Positions 15,547 through 24,518 of a stretch of DNA of 64,000 bases are shown piece by piece. The stretch spans positions 2,232,001 through 2,296,000 of the forward strand of contig NZ_FXUY01000001.1 in assembly GCF_900182985.1 (NCBI RefSeq). The letters are read 5' to 3'. Every line of letters starts with the position of its first letter. Within the stretch, counting starts at the first letter, position 1. Origin of the DNA: Pseudomonas helmanticensis. Lineage in GTDB: Bacteria; Pseudomonadota; Gammaproteobacteria; Pseudomonadales; Pseudomonadaceae. The notes below the pieces were generated by a model, which searched no databases, was not told where the DNA came from, and was given only the letters and a program-made list of their open reading frames with translations. A program made the translations under genes and the position numbers.

Positions 15547-17997
15547 ATGACCACCCCACTCCCCTGCTACCACTGCGCCCTGCCCGTCCCGTCCGGCAGC
15601 CGCTTCACCGCTGTCGTACTCGGGGAATCCCGCGAATTCTGCTGCCCTGGCTGCCAGGCCGTGGCCGAAGCCATCGTCGCTGGCGGTCTGCAAAGTTATT
15701 ACCAGCATCGCAGCGAAGCCTCGGCCAACCCCGAGGCGCTGCCGGTGCAACTGGTCGATGAGTTGGCGCTGTACGACCGCGCCGACGTGCAAAAACCGTT
15801 CGTTCGTCATGAAGGCGATCTGGCCGAAACCACCTTGCTGATGGAAGGCATCAGTTGCGCAGCCTGTGGCTGGCTGATCGAGAAACACCTGCGCACGCTG
15901 CCCGCCGTGGCCGAGGCGCGCCTGAACCTGTCCAACCATCGCCTGCACGTAAGCTGGGTCGATGCGCAATTGCCGCTGAGCCAAATCCTCGCCGAGCTGC
16001 GCCACATCGGTTACGCCGCGCATCCGTATCAGGCCGACCGCGCCAGCGAACAACTGGCCAGCGAAAACCGTCTGGCCCTGCGCCAGCTCGGTGTGGCCGG
16101 GCTACTGTGGTTCCAGGCGATGATGGCGACGATGGCGACCTGGCCGGAATTCAACATCGACCTCAGTCCCGAGCTGCACACGATTCTGCGCTGGGTGGCG
16201 TTGTTCCTGACCACGCCAATCGTGTTCTACAGTTGCGCGCCGTTCTTCAAAGGGGCGATGCGCGATTTGCGTACCCGGCACCTGACCATGGATGTCTCGG
16301 TGTCGCTGGCCATCGGCAGTGCTTATATCGCCGGCATCTGGACCTCGATCACCGGTGTCGGCGAGTTGTATTTCGACGCGGTGGGCATGTTCGCGCTGTT
16401 TTTGCTCGCCGGACGCTATCTGGAACGCCGCGCCCGGGAACGCACCGCGGCCGCCACGGCGCAGTTGGTCAATCTGTTGCCCGCTTCGTGTCTGCGCCTG
16501 GACAACCACGGCCAGAGCGAACGCATCCTGCTCAGCGAATTGCGCCTGGGTGATCAAATTCTCGTCCAGCCCGGCTCGATTCTGCCGGCAGACGGCAAAA
16601 TCATCGTTGGCCAGTCGAGCATCGACGAATCGCTGCTGACCGGCGAATACCTGCCACAGGCGCGCATGCCCGGTGATGCGGTGACCGCCGGCACGCTGAA
16701 TGTCGAAGGCGCGCTGACGGTTGAAGTGCAGGCGCTGGGCCAGGACACGCGGTTGTCGGCCATCGTCCGCCTGCTCGACCGCGCCCAGGCGGAAAAACCA
16801 CGGCTGGCAGAAATCGCCGACCGGGCCGCGCAATGGTTCCTGCTGTTGTCTTTGATCGCTGCGGCCGCCATTGGCCTGCTGTGGTGGGAGCTGGATTCCT
16901 CTCGCGCCTTCTGGATTGTCCTCGCCATGCTGGTCGCGACCTGCCCGTGCGCGCTGTCGCTGGCCACGCCGACGGCGCTGACTGCCGCCACCGGCACCTT
17001 GCACAAACTCGGCCTGCTGTTGACGCGCGGGCATGTGCTGGAAGGCCTGAATCAGATCGACACAGTGATTTTCGATAAGACCGGCACGCTCACCGAAGGC
17101 CGCCTGGTACTGCGCTCGATCCGCCCGCTCGGCGCGCTCGACAGCGATCAGTGCCTGAGCCTTGCCGCCGCCCTGGAAAACCGTTCGGAACACCCGATTG
17201 CCCGCGCCTTTGGCCGCGCTCCGCTGGCGGCTGAAGACGTCCACAGTACCCCGGGGCTTGGCCTCGAAGGGCTGGTCGGCGAGCAGCGCTTGCGCATCGG
17301 TCAGGCCGGGTTTGTCTGTGCTCTCAGCGGCGCCGCCGTGCCATCAATGCCGAATGATGCAGGCCAGTGGTTGCTGCTCGGTGACGCTCACGGCCCGCTG
17401 GCCTGGTTCGTTCTCGACGACCGCCTGCGCGACGATGCTCCGGCGCTACTTGCCGCGTGCAAGGCGCGCGGTTGGCGCACATTGTTGTTGTCGGGCGATA
17501 GCTCGCCGATGGTCGCCAGTGTTGCCGCCGAACTGGGCATTGATGAAGCCCATGGCGGCCTGCGCCCGGACGACAAGCTGCAAGTGTTGCAACAGTTGCA
17601 CAAGGAAGGTCGCAAAGTGCTGATGCTCGGCGATGGCGTCAACGATGTGCCGGTGCTGGCTGCCGCAGATATCAGCGTGGCCATGGGCTCGGCCACCGAT
17701 CTGGCGAAAACCAGTGCCGATGCTGTCCTCCTGTCCAATCGTCTCGACGCTTTGGTCCAAGCCTTCACGCTGGCACGGCGCACTCGCCGGGTAATCATCG
17801 AGAACCTGCTGTGGGCGGCGCTGTACAATGGCCTCATGTTGCCGTTCGCCGCCCTCGGCTGGATCACCCCGATATGGGCCGCCGTCGGCATGTCGATCAG
17901 TTCGTTGACCGTGGTGCTCAACGCCCTGCGCCTGACTCGGTTGCCGAGCGCGCCGGCCCTGCGCACCCCGTCAGAAACCCGCCCGCTGCCGGCCTGA
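15547..17997 (+). CDS. ccoI: Copper-transporting P1B-type ATPase CcoI (FixI)
   Basis: A protein of 816 aa that moves copper across the inner membrane for the CuB site of cbb3 oxidase. The N-terminal Cys-rich domain has CYHCALPVP and FCCPGCQAV, followed by a heavy-metal-associated domain with GISCAACGW. Then come membrane helices, the actuator TGE (LLTGEYLP), the metal-site CPC (ATCPCALS), the phosphorylation DKTGT and GDGVND. The N-terminal Cys cluster before the HMA domain is usual for the FixI subgroup. ATG 15547 is the first start in frame and begins MTTPLPCYHC. Confidence 0.93.
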   Translation: MTTPLPCYHCALPVPSGSRFTAVVLGESREFCCPGCQAVAEAIVAGGLQSYYQHRSEASANPEALPVQLVDELALYDRADVQKPFVRHEGDLAETTLLMEGISCAACGWLIEKHLRTLPAVAEARLNLSNHRLHVSWVDAQLPLSQILAELRHIGYAAHPYQADRASEQLASENRLALRQLGVAGLLWFQAMMATMATWPEFNIDLSPELHTILRWVALFLTTPIVFYSCAPFFKGAMRDLRTRHLTMDVSVSLAIGSAYIAGIWTSITGVGELYFDAVGMFALFLLAGRYLERRARERTAAATAQLVNLLPASCLRLDNHGQSERILLSELRLGDQILVQPGSILPADGKIIVGQSSIDESLLTGEYLPQARMPGDAVTAGTLNVEGALTVEVQALGQDTRLSAIVRLLDRAQAEKPRLAEIADRAAQWFLLLSLIAAAAIGLLWWELDSSRAFWIVLAMLVATCPCALSLATPTALTAATGTLHKLGLLLTRGHVLEGLNQIDTVIFDKTGTLTEGRLVLRSIRPLGALDSDQCLSLAAALENRSEHPIARAFGRAPLAAEDVHSTPGLGLEGLVGEQRLRIGQAGFVCALSGAAVPSMPNDAGQWLLLGDAHGPLAWFVLDDRLRDDAPALLAACKARGWRTLLLSGDSSPMVASVAAELGIDEAHGGLRPDDKLQVLQQLHKEGRKVLMLGDGVNDVPVLAAADISVAMGSATDLAKTSADAVLLSNRLDALVQAFTLARRTRRVIIENLLWAALYNGLMLPFAALGWITPIWAAVGMSISSLTVVLNALRLTRLPSAPALRTPSETRPLPA

Positions 17998-18019
17998 GCC
18001 GCGCGGGCATGGAGTACAG

Positions 18020-18232
18020 ATGCCAGCTCTCTACGTGATGATCCCGGCCGCACTGCTGATCGTGGCCATCGCCGTGTATATCTTTTTCTGGGCGGTGGAC
18101 AGCGGTCAGTACGACGACCTCGACGGGCCGGCGCACAGCATCCTCTTCGACGATCAGGATCCGAATCACACGGCGGCCGTCGACGAAGCCAACGCCAGCA
18201 AGCCGGACGACAAGGCGCCACCCCATGCTTGA
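18020..18232 (+). CDS. ccoS: cbb3 oxidase assembly protein CcoS
   Basis: A protein of 70 aa with a single membrane helix (IPAALLIVAIAVYIFFWAV) followed by the family hallmark SGQYDDLDGPAHSILFDD. CcoS is needed for cofactor insertion into CcoN. GGAG lies five bases before ATG 18020. The stop overlaps the next gene by eight bases. Confidence 0.92.
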   Translation: MPALYVMIPAALLIVAIAVYIFFWAVDSGQYDDLDGPAHSILFDDQDPNHTAAVDEANASKPDDKAPPHA

Positions 18233-18908
18233 ATTGGCACCCCTGCTGGTGTCGGCGCTGATCCTCGGCCTGCTCGGTGGCGGCCATTGCCTGGGCATGT
18301 GCGGCGGCTTGATGGGCGCGTTGACCCTGGCGATTCCCAAGGAGCAGCGCAGTCGACGCTTCCGTTTGTTGCTGGCGTACAACCTCGGGCGAATTCTAAG
18401 TTATGCCACGGCGGGACTGCTGATCGGCCTGGCGGGCTGGGCGGTGGCCAACAGTCCGGCGGCGCTGTTCATGCGCGTACTGGCCGGGCTATTGCTGATC
18501 GCCATGGGTTTGTATCTGGCCGGCTGGTGGAGCGGGCTGACGCGCATCGAAAGCCTTGGACGCGGTTTGTGGCGCTACATCCAGCCCGTGGCCAATCGCT
18601 TGCTGCCGGTGTCGAGCCTGCCGCGTGCGTTATTGCTGGGTGCGTTGTGGGGCTGGTTGCCGTGTGGATTGGTTTACAGCACGTTGCTGTGGAGCGCGAG
18701 CCAAGGCAATGCGCTGGACAGTGCATTGTTGATGCTTGCGTTCGGGCTTGGCACTTGGCCGGTGTTGCTCGCGACGGGCCTCGCCGCCGAGCGCGTCACC
18801 GCATTGCTGCGCAAGCGCAGCGTGCGCATGGCGGGGGGGGTGCTGGTGATTTTGTTCGGCATCTGGACCCTCCCTGGCCCACATCAGCATTGGTTGATGG
18901 GGCATTAA
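18225..18908 (+). CDS. TauE/SafE-like membrane protein of the cbb3 cluster
   Basis: A protein of 227 aa and about six membrane helices, in the sulfite exporter TauE/SafE-like family, matching the gene found after ccoS in other pseudomonads. It starts with a helix containing GLLGGGHCLGMCGGLMGA. The conserved Cys pair in this glycine-rich helix and the later LWGWLPCGLVY recall the CcdA/DsbD-like transmembrane thiol arrangement. A role in copper or redox supply to the oxidase is an inference from context. It overlaps ccoS by eight bases and ends at a REP element. Confidence 0.8.
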   Translation: MLELAPLLVSALILGLLGGGHCLGMCGGLMGALTLAIPKEQRSRRFRLLLAYNLGRILSYATAGLLIGLAGWAVANSPAALFMRVLAGLLLIAMGLYLAGWWSGLTRIESLGRGLWRYIQPVANRLLPVSSLPRALLLGALWGWLPCGLVYSTLLWSASQGNALDSALLMLAFGLGTWPVLLATGLAAERVTALLRKRSVRMAGGVLVILFGIWTLPGPHQHWLMGH

Positions 18909-18995
18909 GATCAAAAGATCGCAGCCTTCGGCAGCTCCTACCTTTGGAATGCGTTTCCCTGTAGGAGCTGCCGAAGGCTGCGATCTTTTGATCTT
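18909..18995. repeat. REP pair (family A)
   Basis: Arms GATCAAAAGATCGCAGCCTT and GTAGGAGCTGCCGAAGGCTG point at each other across GAATGCGTTTCCC. It follows the TauE-like gene directly and precedes the hemN promoter. Confidence 0.88.
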
Positions 18996-19001
18996 ATGCT
19001 G

Positions 19002-19043
19002 TTGATGCAAATCAAGATGCCCCTGCGCGCCCTCCCCTAGACT
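19002..19043 (+). promoter_or_regulatory. ANR-dependent promoter of hemN
   Basis: TTGAT-GCAA-ATCAA (19002-19015) is a perfect FNR/ANR box. A -10 (TAGACT, 19038-19043) lies so that a start near 19050 puts the box at about -41.5, the class II activator position. HemN is a known ANR/FNR target, so the assignment is strong. Confidence 0.85.
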
Positions 19044-19078
19044 CGCCACACTGCCAGCCTATCCGGGGGAATGCCCGC

Positions 19079-20461
19079 ATGCTCGACGCCATTCGTTGGG
19101 ACACTGATCTGATCCGCCGCTACGACCTGGCGGGGCCGCGCTACACCTCTTATCCAACGGCCGTGCAATTCAACAGTCAGGTCGGCACCTTTGACCTGTT
19201 TCACGCCCTGCGTGACAGCCGCAAAGCCTTGCGCCCGTTGTCGCTGTACGTGCACGTACCGTTCTGCGCGAATATTTGCTACTACTGCGCCTGCAACAAG
19301 GTCATCACCAAGGATCGTGGCCGCGCCTTGCCGTATCTGCAACGGCTCGAGCAGGAGATCCAGCTGATCGCCTGCCATCTCGACCCGGCGCAGCAAGTCG
19401 AGCAACTGCATTTCGGCGGCGGCACCCCGACCTTTCTCAGCCACGACGAACTGCGTCAGCTGATGGCGCACCTGCGCAAGCATTTCAATCTGCTCGATGA
19501 CGACTCCGGCGATTACGGCATCGAAATCGATCCGCGCGAAGCCGACTGGTCGACCATGGGCCTGCTGCGCGAACTGGGTTTCAACCGGGTCAGCATCGGC
19601 CTGCAGGACCTTGATCCGGTGGTGCAACGCGCGGTCAATCGCCTGCAAAGCCTGGAGGAAACCCGCGCCGTGATCGACGCCGCGCGCACCCTGCAATTTC
19701 GCTCGATCAACATCGACCTGATCTATGGCTTGCCCAAGCAGACCCCGGACAATTTCGCCCGTACCGTCGAGGAAGTCATCAGCCTGCAACCGGACCGACT
19801 CTCGGTGTTCAACTACGCGCACCTGCCGGAGCGCTTCATGCCGCAACGGCGGATCAACGCCAATGAACTGCCGAGCCCGGCGCACAAACTGGAAATGCTC
19901 CAGCGCACCATCGAGCAACTGACCGCTGCCGGTTATCGCTATATCGGCATGGATCATTTCGCCCTGCCCGACGATGAATTGGCGATCGCCCAGGAAGAGG
20001 AAACCCTGCAACGCAACTTCCAGGGCTACACCACCCACGGTCATTGCGACCTGATTGGCCTCGGCGTTTCAGCGATCAGCCAGATCGGCGACCTGTATTG
20101 CCAGAACAGCAGCGACCTCAACGAATACCAGCACACCCTCGCCTCTGCACAACTGGCGACCAGTCGGGGTTTGGTGTGCAATGCCGATGATCGGCTGCGG
20201 CGCGCGGTGATCCAGCAACTGATCTGCAATTTCAGCCTCGACTTCGCCGAGATCGAACAGCAATTCAACGTCGATTTTCAGGGCTATTTCGGCGCGCTGT
20301 GGCCGCAACTGCAAGGCATGGCCAACGATGGCCTGATTGAACTGAGTCGCGAAGGGATTGAAGTGCTGCCGGCCGGGCGCCTGTTGGTGCGCTCGGTGTG
20401 CATGGTGTTCGACGCCTACCTGGAACAACAGAACCGCCAGCGTTTCTCGCGGGTGATCTAG
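19079..20461 (+). CDS. hemN: Oxygen-independent coproporphyrinogen III oxidase
   Basis: A radical SAM enzyme of 460 aa that converts coproporphyrinogen III to protoporphyrinogen IX without oxygen, supplying haem to the low-oxygen oxidases. The CX3CX2CXC cluster motif is CANICYYCAC (C63, C67, C70, C72). The SAM-binding GGGTP and IEIDPRE follow. ATG 19079 has GGGGGA seven bases upstream. Placed between the cbb3 genes and anr, and preceded by a perfect ANR box. Confidence 0.95.
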   Translation: MLDAIRWDTDLIRRYDLAGPRYTSYPTAVQFNSQVGTFDLFHALRDSRKALRPLSLYVHVPFCANICYYCACNKVITKDRGRALPYLQRLEQEIQLIACHLDPAQQVEQLHFGGGTPTFLSHDELRQLMAHLRKHFNLLDDDSGDYGIEIDPREADWSTMGLLRELGFNRVSIGLQDLDPVVQRAVNRLQSLEETRAVIDAARTLQFRSINIDLIYGLPKQTPDNFARTVEEVISLQPDRLSVFNYAHLPERFMPQRRINANELPSPAHKLEMLQRTIEQLTAAGYRYIGMDHFALPDDELAIAQEEETLQRNFQGYTTHGHCDLIGLGVSAISQIGDLYCQNSSDLNEYQHTLASAQLATSRGLVCNADDRLRRAVIQQLICNFSLDFAEIEQQFNVDFQGYFGALWPQLQGMANDGLIELSREGIEVLPAGRLLVRSVCMVFDAYLEQQNRQRFSRVI

Positions 20462-20940
20462 TTTTTCATCAGCAGCGAACCGACTTTCAGGTTCTGGTCT
20501 GCGCTCAGGCCCGATTGCCCGACCACTTTCGACAAGGCCAGATTGGCCGTGATCAAGCCGGTATTCAGCGCGGCGATGGCGCCGCGCAAGCTGGCAGCCT
20601 TGATGATCTTTTCTTCGTTGGTCAGGCGCTTGTCAGCCATCACCGCTTCGATGAGCGCCTTTTTCTCGGCAATCTCTTTTTGCAATTTGCGGATCATCTT
20701 CAGCAATTGCTGGATGTTCTCAGGCAAACCGCTTTCTTCGATATCGCGATTATCGCCGCCAGCGCCGGCGGATTTTTCGATGGAGGCTCCGGACAGCGAC
20801 ACTTTGACGCCCTCGACCAAGGTCGGGGTTGCGTCTTCGGTCGAGCTGGCGTCGCGGGCGTTGCCCGAAGACGTTTTAAACGTCTCCGGCAAAGCCGCAA
20901 CGTCGCTGCCAGCGGGGCTGAGCGTGCCAATGGCGGCCAT
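20458..20940 (-). CDS. Hypothetical helical protein between hemN and anr
   Basis: A protein of 160 aa with a disordered Ser/Thr/Ala-rich first half and a strongly helical second half (NIQQLLKMIRKLQKEIAEKK, then KRLTNEEKIIKAASLRGAI), predicted as a coiled coil. No signal peptide or metal motif. AAGGAA precedes ATG 20940. It converges on hemN with a four-base overlap of the stop codons and diverges from anr. A gene in this position is present in other pseudomonads as I recall. Function unknown; the repeated placement hints at a link with the ANR regulon but proves nothing. Confidence 0.7.
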   Translation of the reverse strand: MAAIGTLSPAGSDVAALPETFKTSSGNARDASSTEDATPTLVEGVKVSLSGASIEKSAGAGGDNRDIEESGLPENIQQLLKMIRKLQKEIAEKKALIEAVMADKRLTNEEKIIKAASLRGAIAALNTGLITANLALSKVVGQSGLSADQNLKVGSLLMKN

Positions 20941-21094
20941 CGATTCATTCCTTGTATGCGTTCTGATACCTGTTTATCGGCTGCTTGCTCTGCGGCTTTA
21001 TGGCTGTGGGACAAAGTCGCCACAGACTGGCCTGAATGTCCTCCCGTGGGTTACCCTTACGGCTTATGTGTGTTTTCCCACAAGGATTTAAGAA

Positions 21095-21829
21095 ATGTCC
21101 GAGCCAGTCAAACTGCGCGCTCATAACCAGGCTCATTGCAAGGATTGCAGCCTGGCCCCTCTCTGCCTGCCACTTTCTCTGAATCTGGAAGACATGGATG
21201 CGCTGGACGAAATCGTTAAACGCGGCCGCCCGCTGAAAAAGGGTGAGTTCCTGTTCCGTCAGGGCGACACGTTCGATTCCGTTTATGCAGTACGCTCCGG
21301 CGCCCTGAAAACCTTCAGCCTGAGCGACAGCGGCGAAGAACAACTGACCGGTTTCCACCTGCCGAGCGAACTGGTCGGCCTGTCCGGCATGGACACCGAG
21401 AAGCACCCGGTGTCCGCCCAAGCGCTGGAAACCACCTCGGTCTGCGAAATTCCTTTCGAACGCCTCGACGAACTGGCCCTGCAATTGCCGCAATTGCGCC
21501 GTCAGTTGATGCGCGTGATGAGCCGCGAAATCCGCGACGACCAGCAAATGATGTTGCTGCTGTCGAAAAAAACCGCCGACGAGCGCATCGCCACGTTTCT
21601 GGTCAACCTGTCGGCACGCTTCCGCGCTCGCGGCTTCTCGGCCAATCAGTTCCGCCTGGCAATGTCGCGTAACGAAATCGGCAACTACCTCGGTCTGGCG
21701 GTGGAAACTGTGTCCCGAGTGTTCACGCGCTTCCAGCAGAACGAGCTGATTGCCGCCGAGGGCAAGGAGATCCACATCCTCGACCCGATCCAGCTCTGCG
21801 CCCTGGCCGGTGGCTCGCTCGAAGGCTAA
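21095..21829 (+). CDS. anr: Oxygen-sensing transcription factor ANR (FNR family)
   Basis: A protein of 244 aa, the pseudomonad FNR homologue that activates low-oxygen genes when its 4Fe-4S cluster is intact. The cluster cysteines are C15, C18, C24 ([10 protein letters not shown]) and C117 (SVCEIPF). A cyclic-nucleotide-binding-like domain follows, then a long dimer helix ([19 protein letters not shown]) and a helix-turn-helix with the FNR-type recognition helix ([10 protein letters not shown]). AAGGATTTAAGAA precedes ATG 21095. Likely targets nearby are hemN and ccoG. Confidence 0.96.
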   Translation: MSEPVKLRAHNQAHCKDCSLAPLCLPLSLNLEDMDALDEIVKRGRPLKKGEFLFRQGDTFDSVYAVRSGALKTFSLSDSGEEQLTGFHLPSELVGLSGMDTEKHPVSAQALETTSVCEIPFERLDELALQLPQLRRQLMRVMSREIRDDQQMMLLLSKKTADERIATFLVNLSARFRARGFSANQFRLAMSRNEIGNYLGLAVETVSRVFTRFQQNELIAAEGKEIHILDPIQLCALAGGSLEG

Positions 21830-21907
21830 TGCCGATCCGCGGTTGAGCGAACCGTTTCAGCCGCGGGTATACTGCGCCGTTTGCAGCCCTGCCAGGACAC
21901 CTCGACG

Positions 21908-22456
21908 ATGGTCTTCGACTCCTTCGACATCAAATCCCTGATCCGCCCCGTGATCGACTTCCCGAAACCGGGCGTGATCTTTCGCGACATCACCCCGCTG
22001 TTCCAGTCGCCAACCGCCCTGCGCCTGGTGATGGACAGCTTCGCCCACCGCTACGTCGAAGCCGACTTCACCCACATCGGTGCGATGGATGCGCGCGGTT
22101 TCCTGATCGGTTCGGTATTGGCTTATCAGTTGAACAAGCCGCTGGTGCTGTTCCGCAAGCAAGGCAAACTGCCGGCGGACGTGTTGGCCGAAGGTTACGC
22201 GACCGAGTACGGCGAAGCGTTCCTCGAAGTGCACGCCGACAGCCTGTGCGAAGGCGATTCGGTGGTGATGTTCGATGACTTGATCGCCACCGGCGGAACG
22301 CTGATCGCGGCGGCCAACCTGATTCGCCGGATGGGCGCGCGGGTGCATGAGGCGGCGGCGATCATTGATTTGCCGGAGCTGCAAGGTTCGCAGCGTCTGC
22401 AGGACATGGGCATCCCGACGTTTTGCCTGACGCAGTTTGCGTTGACCGATAAATAA
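21908..22456 (+). CDS. apt: Adenine phosphoribosyltransferase
   Basis: A protein of 182 aa that converts adenine and PRPP to AMP in purine salvage. The PRPP-binding loop is [14 protein letters not shown]. The start region is [16 protein letters not shown], typical of Apt, and [12 protein letters not shown] forms the base-binding loop. I use ATG 21908 ([14 protein letters not shown]), which fits the family length; an upstream in-frame start would add nine unlikely residues. AGGA lies upstream. Synteny anr-apt is conserved. Confidence 0.95.
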   Translation: MVFDSFDIKSLIRPVIDFPKPGVIFRDITPLFQSPTALRLVMDSFAHRYVEADFTHIGAMDARGFLIGSVLAYQLNKPLVLFRKQGKLPADVLAEGYATEYGEAFLEVHADSLCEGDSVVMFDDLIATGGTLIAAANLIRRMGARVHEAAAIIDLPELQGSQRLQDMGIPTFCLTQFALTDK

Positions 22457-22461
22457 TCAAG

Positions 22462-22544
22462 GTCAAAAGATCGCAGCCTTCGGCAGCTCCTACATTGGGA
22501 TGTGCGTTTCCCTGTATGAGCTGCCGAAGGCTGCGATCTTTTGC
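22462..22544. repeat. REP pair (family A)
   Basis: Converging arms GCAGCCTTCGGCAGCTCCTA and GAGCTGCCGAAGGCTGCGAT between the convergent apt and acyl-CoA dehydrogenase genes. One arm carries a substitution (GTATGAG for GTAGGAG). Confidence 0.85.
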
Positions 22545-22546
22545 TT

Positions 22547-23695
22547 TTAAAGCCCCATCTGCTTGCTGATGATTTCGTTCATCACCTCACGCGTCCCGCC
22601 GCCAATCGACAGAATGCGGTTATCCCGATACAGCCGTTCCACCAGGCTCTCGCGCATGTAACCCAACCCACCAAGAATCTGCACCGCCTCCGTGGTGATC
22701 CGGTCCGAGGTGTCCGTGGCAAAGTTCTTCGCCATGGAGATCTCCTTGATCACACTTTGCCCCGCCGCCATCTTCGCCGCTTGCCGGTAAGTGAACTCGC
22801 GCGACACCTCCAGCGCCGTGGCCATCTCGGCGAGTCGATGCTTGATCACCTGGAACTTGCCGATCGGCTTGCCGAACGCTTCACGCTCGCGCGCCCATTT
22901 CAGGCTTTCCTCCAGTGCGAGCTGTGAAGTCATGTTGGCCATCAGTGCCAGTGCCAGGCGTTCACTCTGGAAATTGCCCATGATGCAGGCGAAGCCCATA
23001 TTCTCGGCGCCGATCAGATTTCCTACCGGCACTCGGCAGTCGTCGAAGAACAATTCAGCGGTGTCCGACGCCCACCAACCCATTTTCTTCAACTGCCGGC
23101 CGACGGTGAAACCGGCGGTGCCTTTCTCGATCAGCAGCAGGCTGATGCCGCCGAAACCCGCCGCGCCGGTGCGCACCGCAACGGTGTAGTAATCGGCGCG
23201 TACGCCACTGGTGATAAAGGTTTTGCTGCCGCTGACCCGGTAATAATCGCCGTCGCGCACGGCACGGGTTTGCAGGTTGGCGACGTCGGAACCACCGCCC
23301 GGCTCGGTCACGGCCAAGGCGCTGATTTTTTCGCCGCTGAGCACTTGCGGGACGACGCGATCACGCACGTCGGGGAGCGCCCATTTGACGATCGGTGGCA
23401 GACCGATATCCAGCGAGCCCAGCCCCGCGACGAGTCCACCTGAGCCGCAGCGCATCAGTTCTTCACTGGCGGCGACCTTGGCGAATAGATCACCTGCATG
23501 GCTGCCGCCCAGCGCTTCGGGGTAACCGATGCCGAGGATCCCGGCGGCGCCGGCCTTCAGGTAGAGCTCACGCGGAAAGCTTTCGGCTTCTTCCCACTCG
23601 TCAATGCCAGGCAGGATTTCGCGCTCGACGAAACGTCTGACGCTGTCGCGGACCATTTGATGGCTGGGGTCGAAGTATTCCTGAAAGGCAGGCAT
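22547..23695 (-). CDS. Acyl-CoA dehydrogenase
   Basis: A FAD enzyme of 382 aa for the first dehydrogenation step of acyl-CoA breakdown. Typical blocks are LAVTEPGGGSDVANLQTRAV (FAD/substrate loop), KTFITSGVRADYYTVAVRTG and the C-terminal VQILGGLGYMRESLVERLYR. Length matches the family. It lies downstream of recR on the same strand, as in P. aeruginosa. The acyl chain preference cannot be read from the sequence. Confidence 0.9.
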   Translation of the reverse strand: MPAFQEYFDPSHQMVRDSVRRFVEREILPGIDEWEEAESFPRELYLKAGAAGILGIGYPEALGGSHAGDLFAKVAASEELMRCGSGGLVAGLGSLDIGLPPIVKWALPDVRDRVVPQVLSGEKISALAVTEPGGGSDVANLQTRAVRDGDYYRVSGSKTFITSGVRADYYTVAVRTGAAGFGGISLLLIEKGTAGFTVGRQLKKMGWWASDTAELFFDDCRVPVGNLIGAENMGFACIMGNFQSERLALALMANMTSQLALEESLKWAREREAFGKPIGKFQVIKHRLAEMATALEVSREFTYRQAAKMAAGQSVIKEISMAKNFATDTSDRITTEAVQILGGLGYMRESLVERLYRDNRILSIGGGTREVMNEIISKQMGL

Positions 23696-23760
23696 GGGCG
23701 AGCTCCACGGAAGGGTTCGCCGACGTTAACCGAGCGCTTGCTTGGTTTACAAGATACAGA

Positions 23761-23846
23761 AGATCAAAAGATCGTAGCCTGCGGCAGCTCCTACATCCGA
23801 ATGCGTTTCCCTGTAGGAGCTGCCGCAGGCTGCGATCTTTTGATTT
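23761..23846. repeat. REP pair (family A) between recR and the acyl-CoA dehydrogenase gene
   Basis: Arms GTAGCCTGCGGCAGCTCCTA and GTAGGAGCTGCCGCAGGCTG around AATGCGTTTCCC. It separates the two genes in a possible operon. Confidence 0.85.
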
Positions 23847-23849
23847 TTA

Positions 23850-24452
23850 TCAGAGGGCGATCGGTTTACGCCCGGCAAACGAATGCGCCAGCGTGCCGCC
23901 GTCAACCAGTTCCAGCTCGCCGCCCAACGGCACACCATGGGCAATCCGCGAGGCGATCAGGCCTTTGTGCTGCAACAACTGCGCGATGTAGTGCGCCGTG
24001 GCCTCGCCTTCCACCGTCGGATTGGTCGCGAGGATGACTTCAGCAAACGTGCCCGCCTCTTCGATCCGCGCCATCAGTTGCGGAATGCCGATCGCCTCAG
24101 GCCCCAAGCCATCGAGCGGCGACAAATGCCCCTTGAGCACAAAGTAGCGCCCCCGGAAACCGGTCTGCTCGACTGCGTAAACGTCCATCGGCCCTTCCAC
24201 CACGCACAGCAACGTATCGTCGCGGCGAGTATCGGCGCATTGCGGGCACAGATCGTCTTCGGTCAGCGTGCGACATTGCCGGCAGTGGCCGACGCCTTCC
24301 ATGGCCTGGCTCAAGGCCTGGGCGAGACGCAAGCCGCCGCTGCGGTCACGCTCGAGCATCTGCAACGCCATGCGCTGGGCGGTTTTCTGACCCACGCCCG
24401 GCAAGGTGCGCAGAGCGTCGATCAGTTGGCGAATCAAAGGGCTGAAGCTCAT
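23850..24452 (-). CDS. recR: Recombination mediator protein RecR
   Basis: A protein of 200 aa that works with RecF/RecO to load RecA at gaps. An N-terminal helix-hairpin-helix ([13 protein letters not shown]) is followed by a four-Cys zinc finger (C57, C60, C69, C72) and a Toprim domain ([12 protein letters not shown] onwards). The start [10 protein letters not shown] fits the family; an in-frame start six codons earlier is less likely. No strong Shine-Dalgarno is visible. Confidence 0.95.
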   Translation of the reverse strand: MSFSPLIRQLIDALRTLPGVGQKTAQRMALQMLERDRSGGLRLAQALSQAMEGVGHCRQCRTLTEDDLCPQCADTRRDDTLLCVVEGPMDVYAVEQTGFRGRYFVLKGHLSPLDGLGPEAIGIPQLMARIEEAGTFAEVILATNPTVEGEATAHYIAQLLQHKGLIASRIAHGVPLGGELELVDGGTLAHSFAGRKPIAL

Positions 24453-24518
24453 GGGTAAAAAGTCCGACAAAACAACGAGACGCGGTTTATACCCGCGCCT
24501 CCGGCCAGCGTCAAATAC

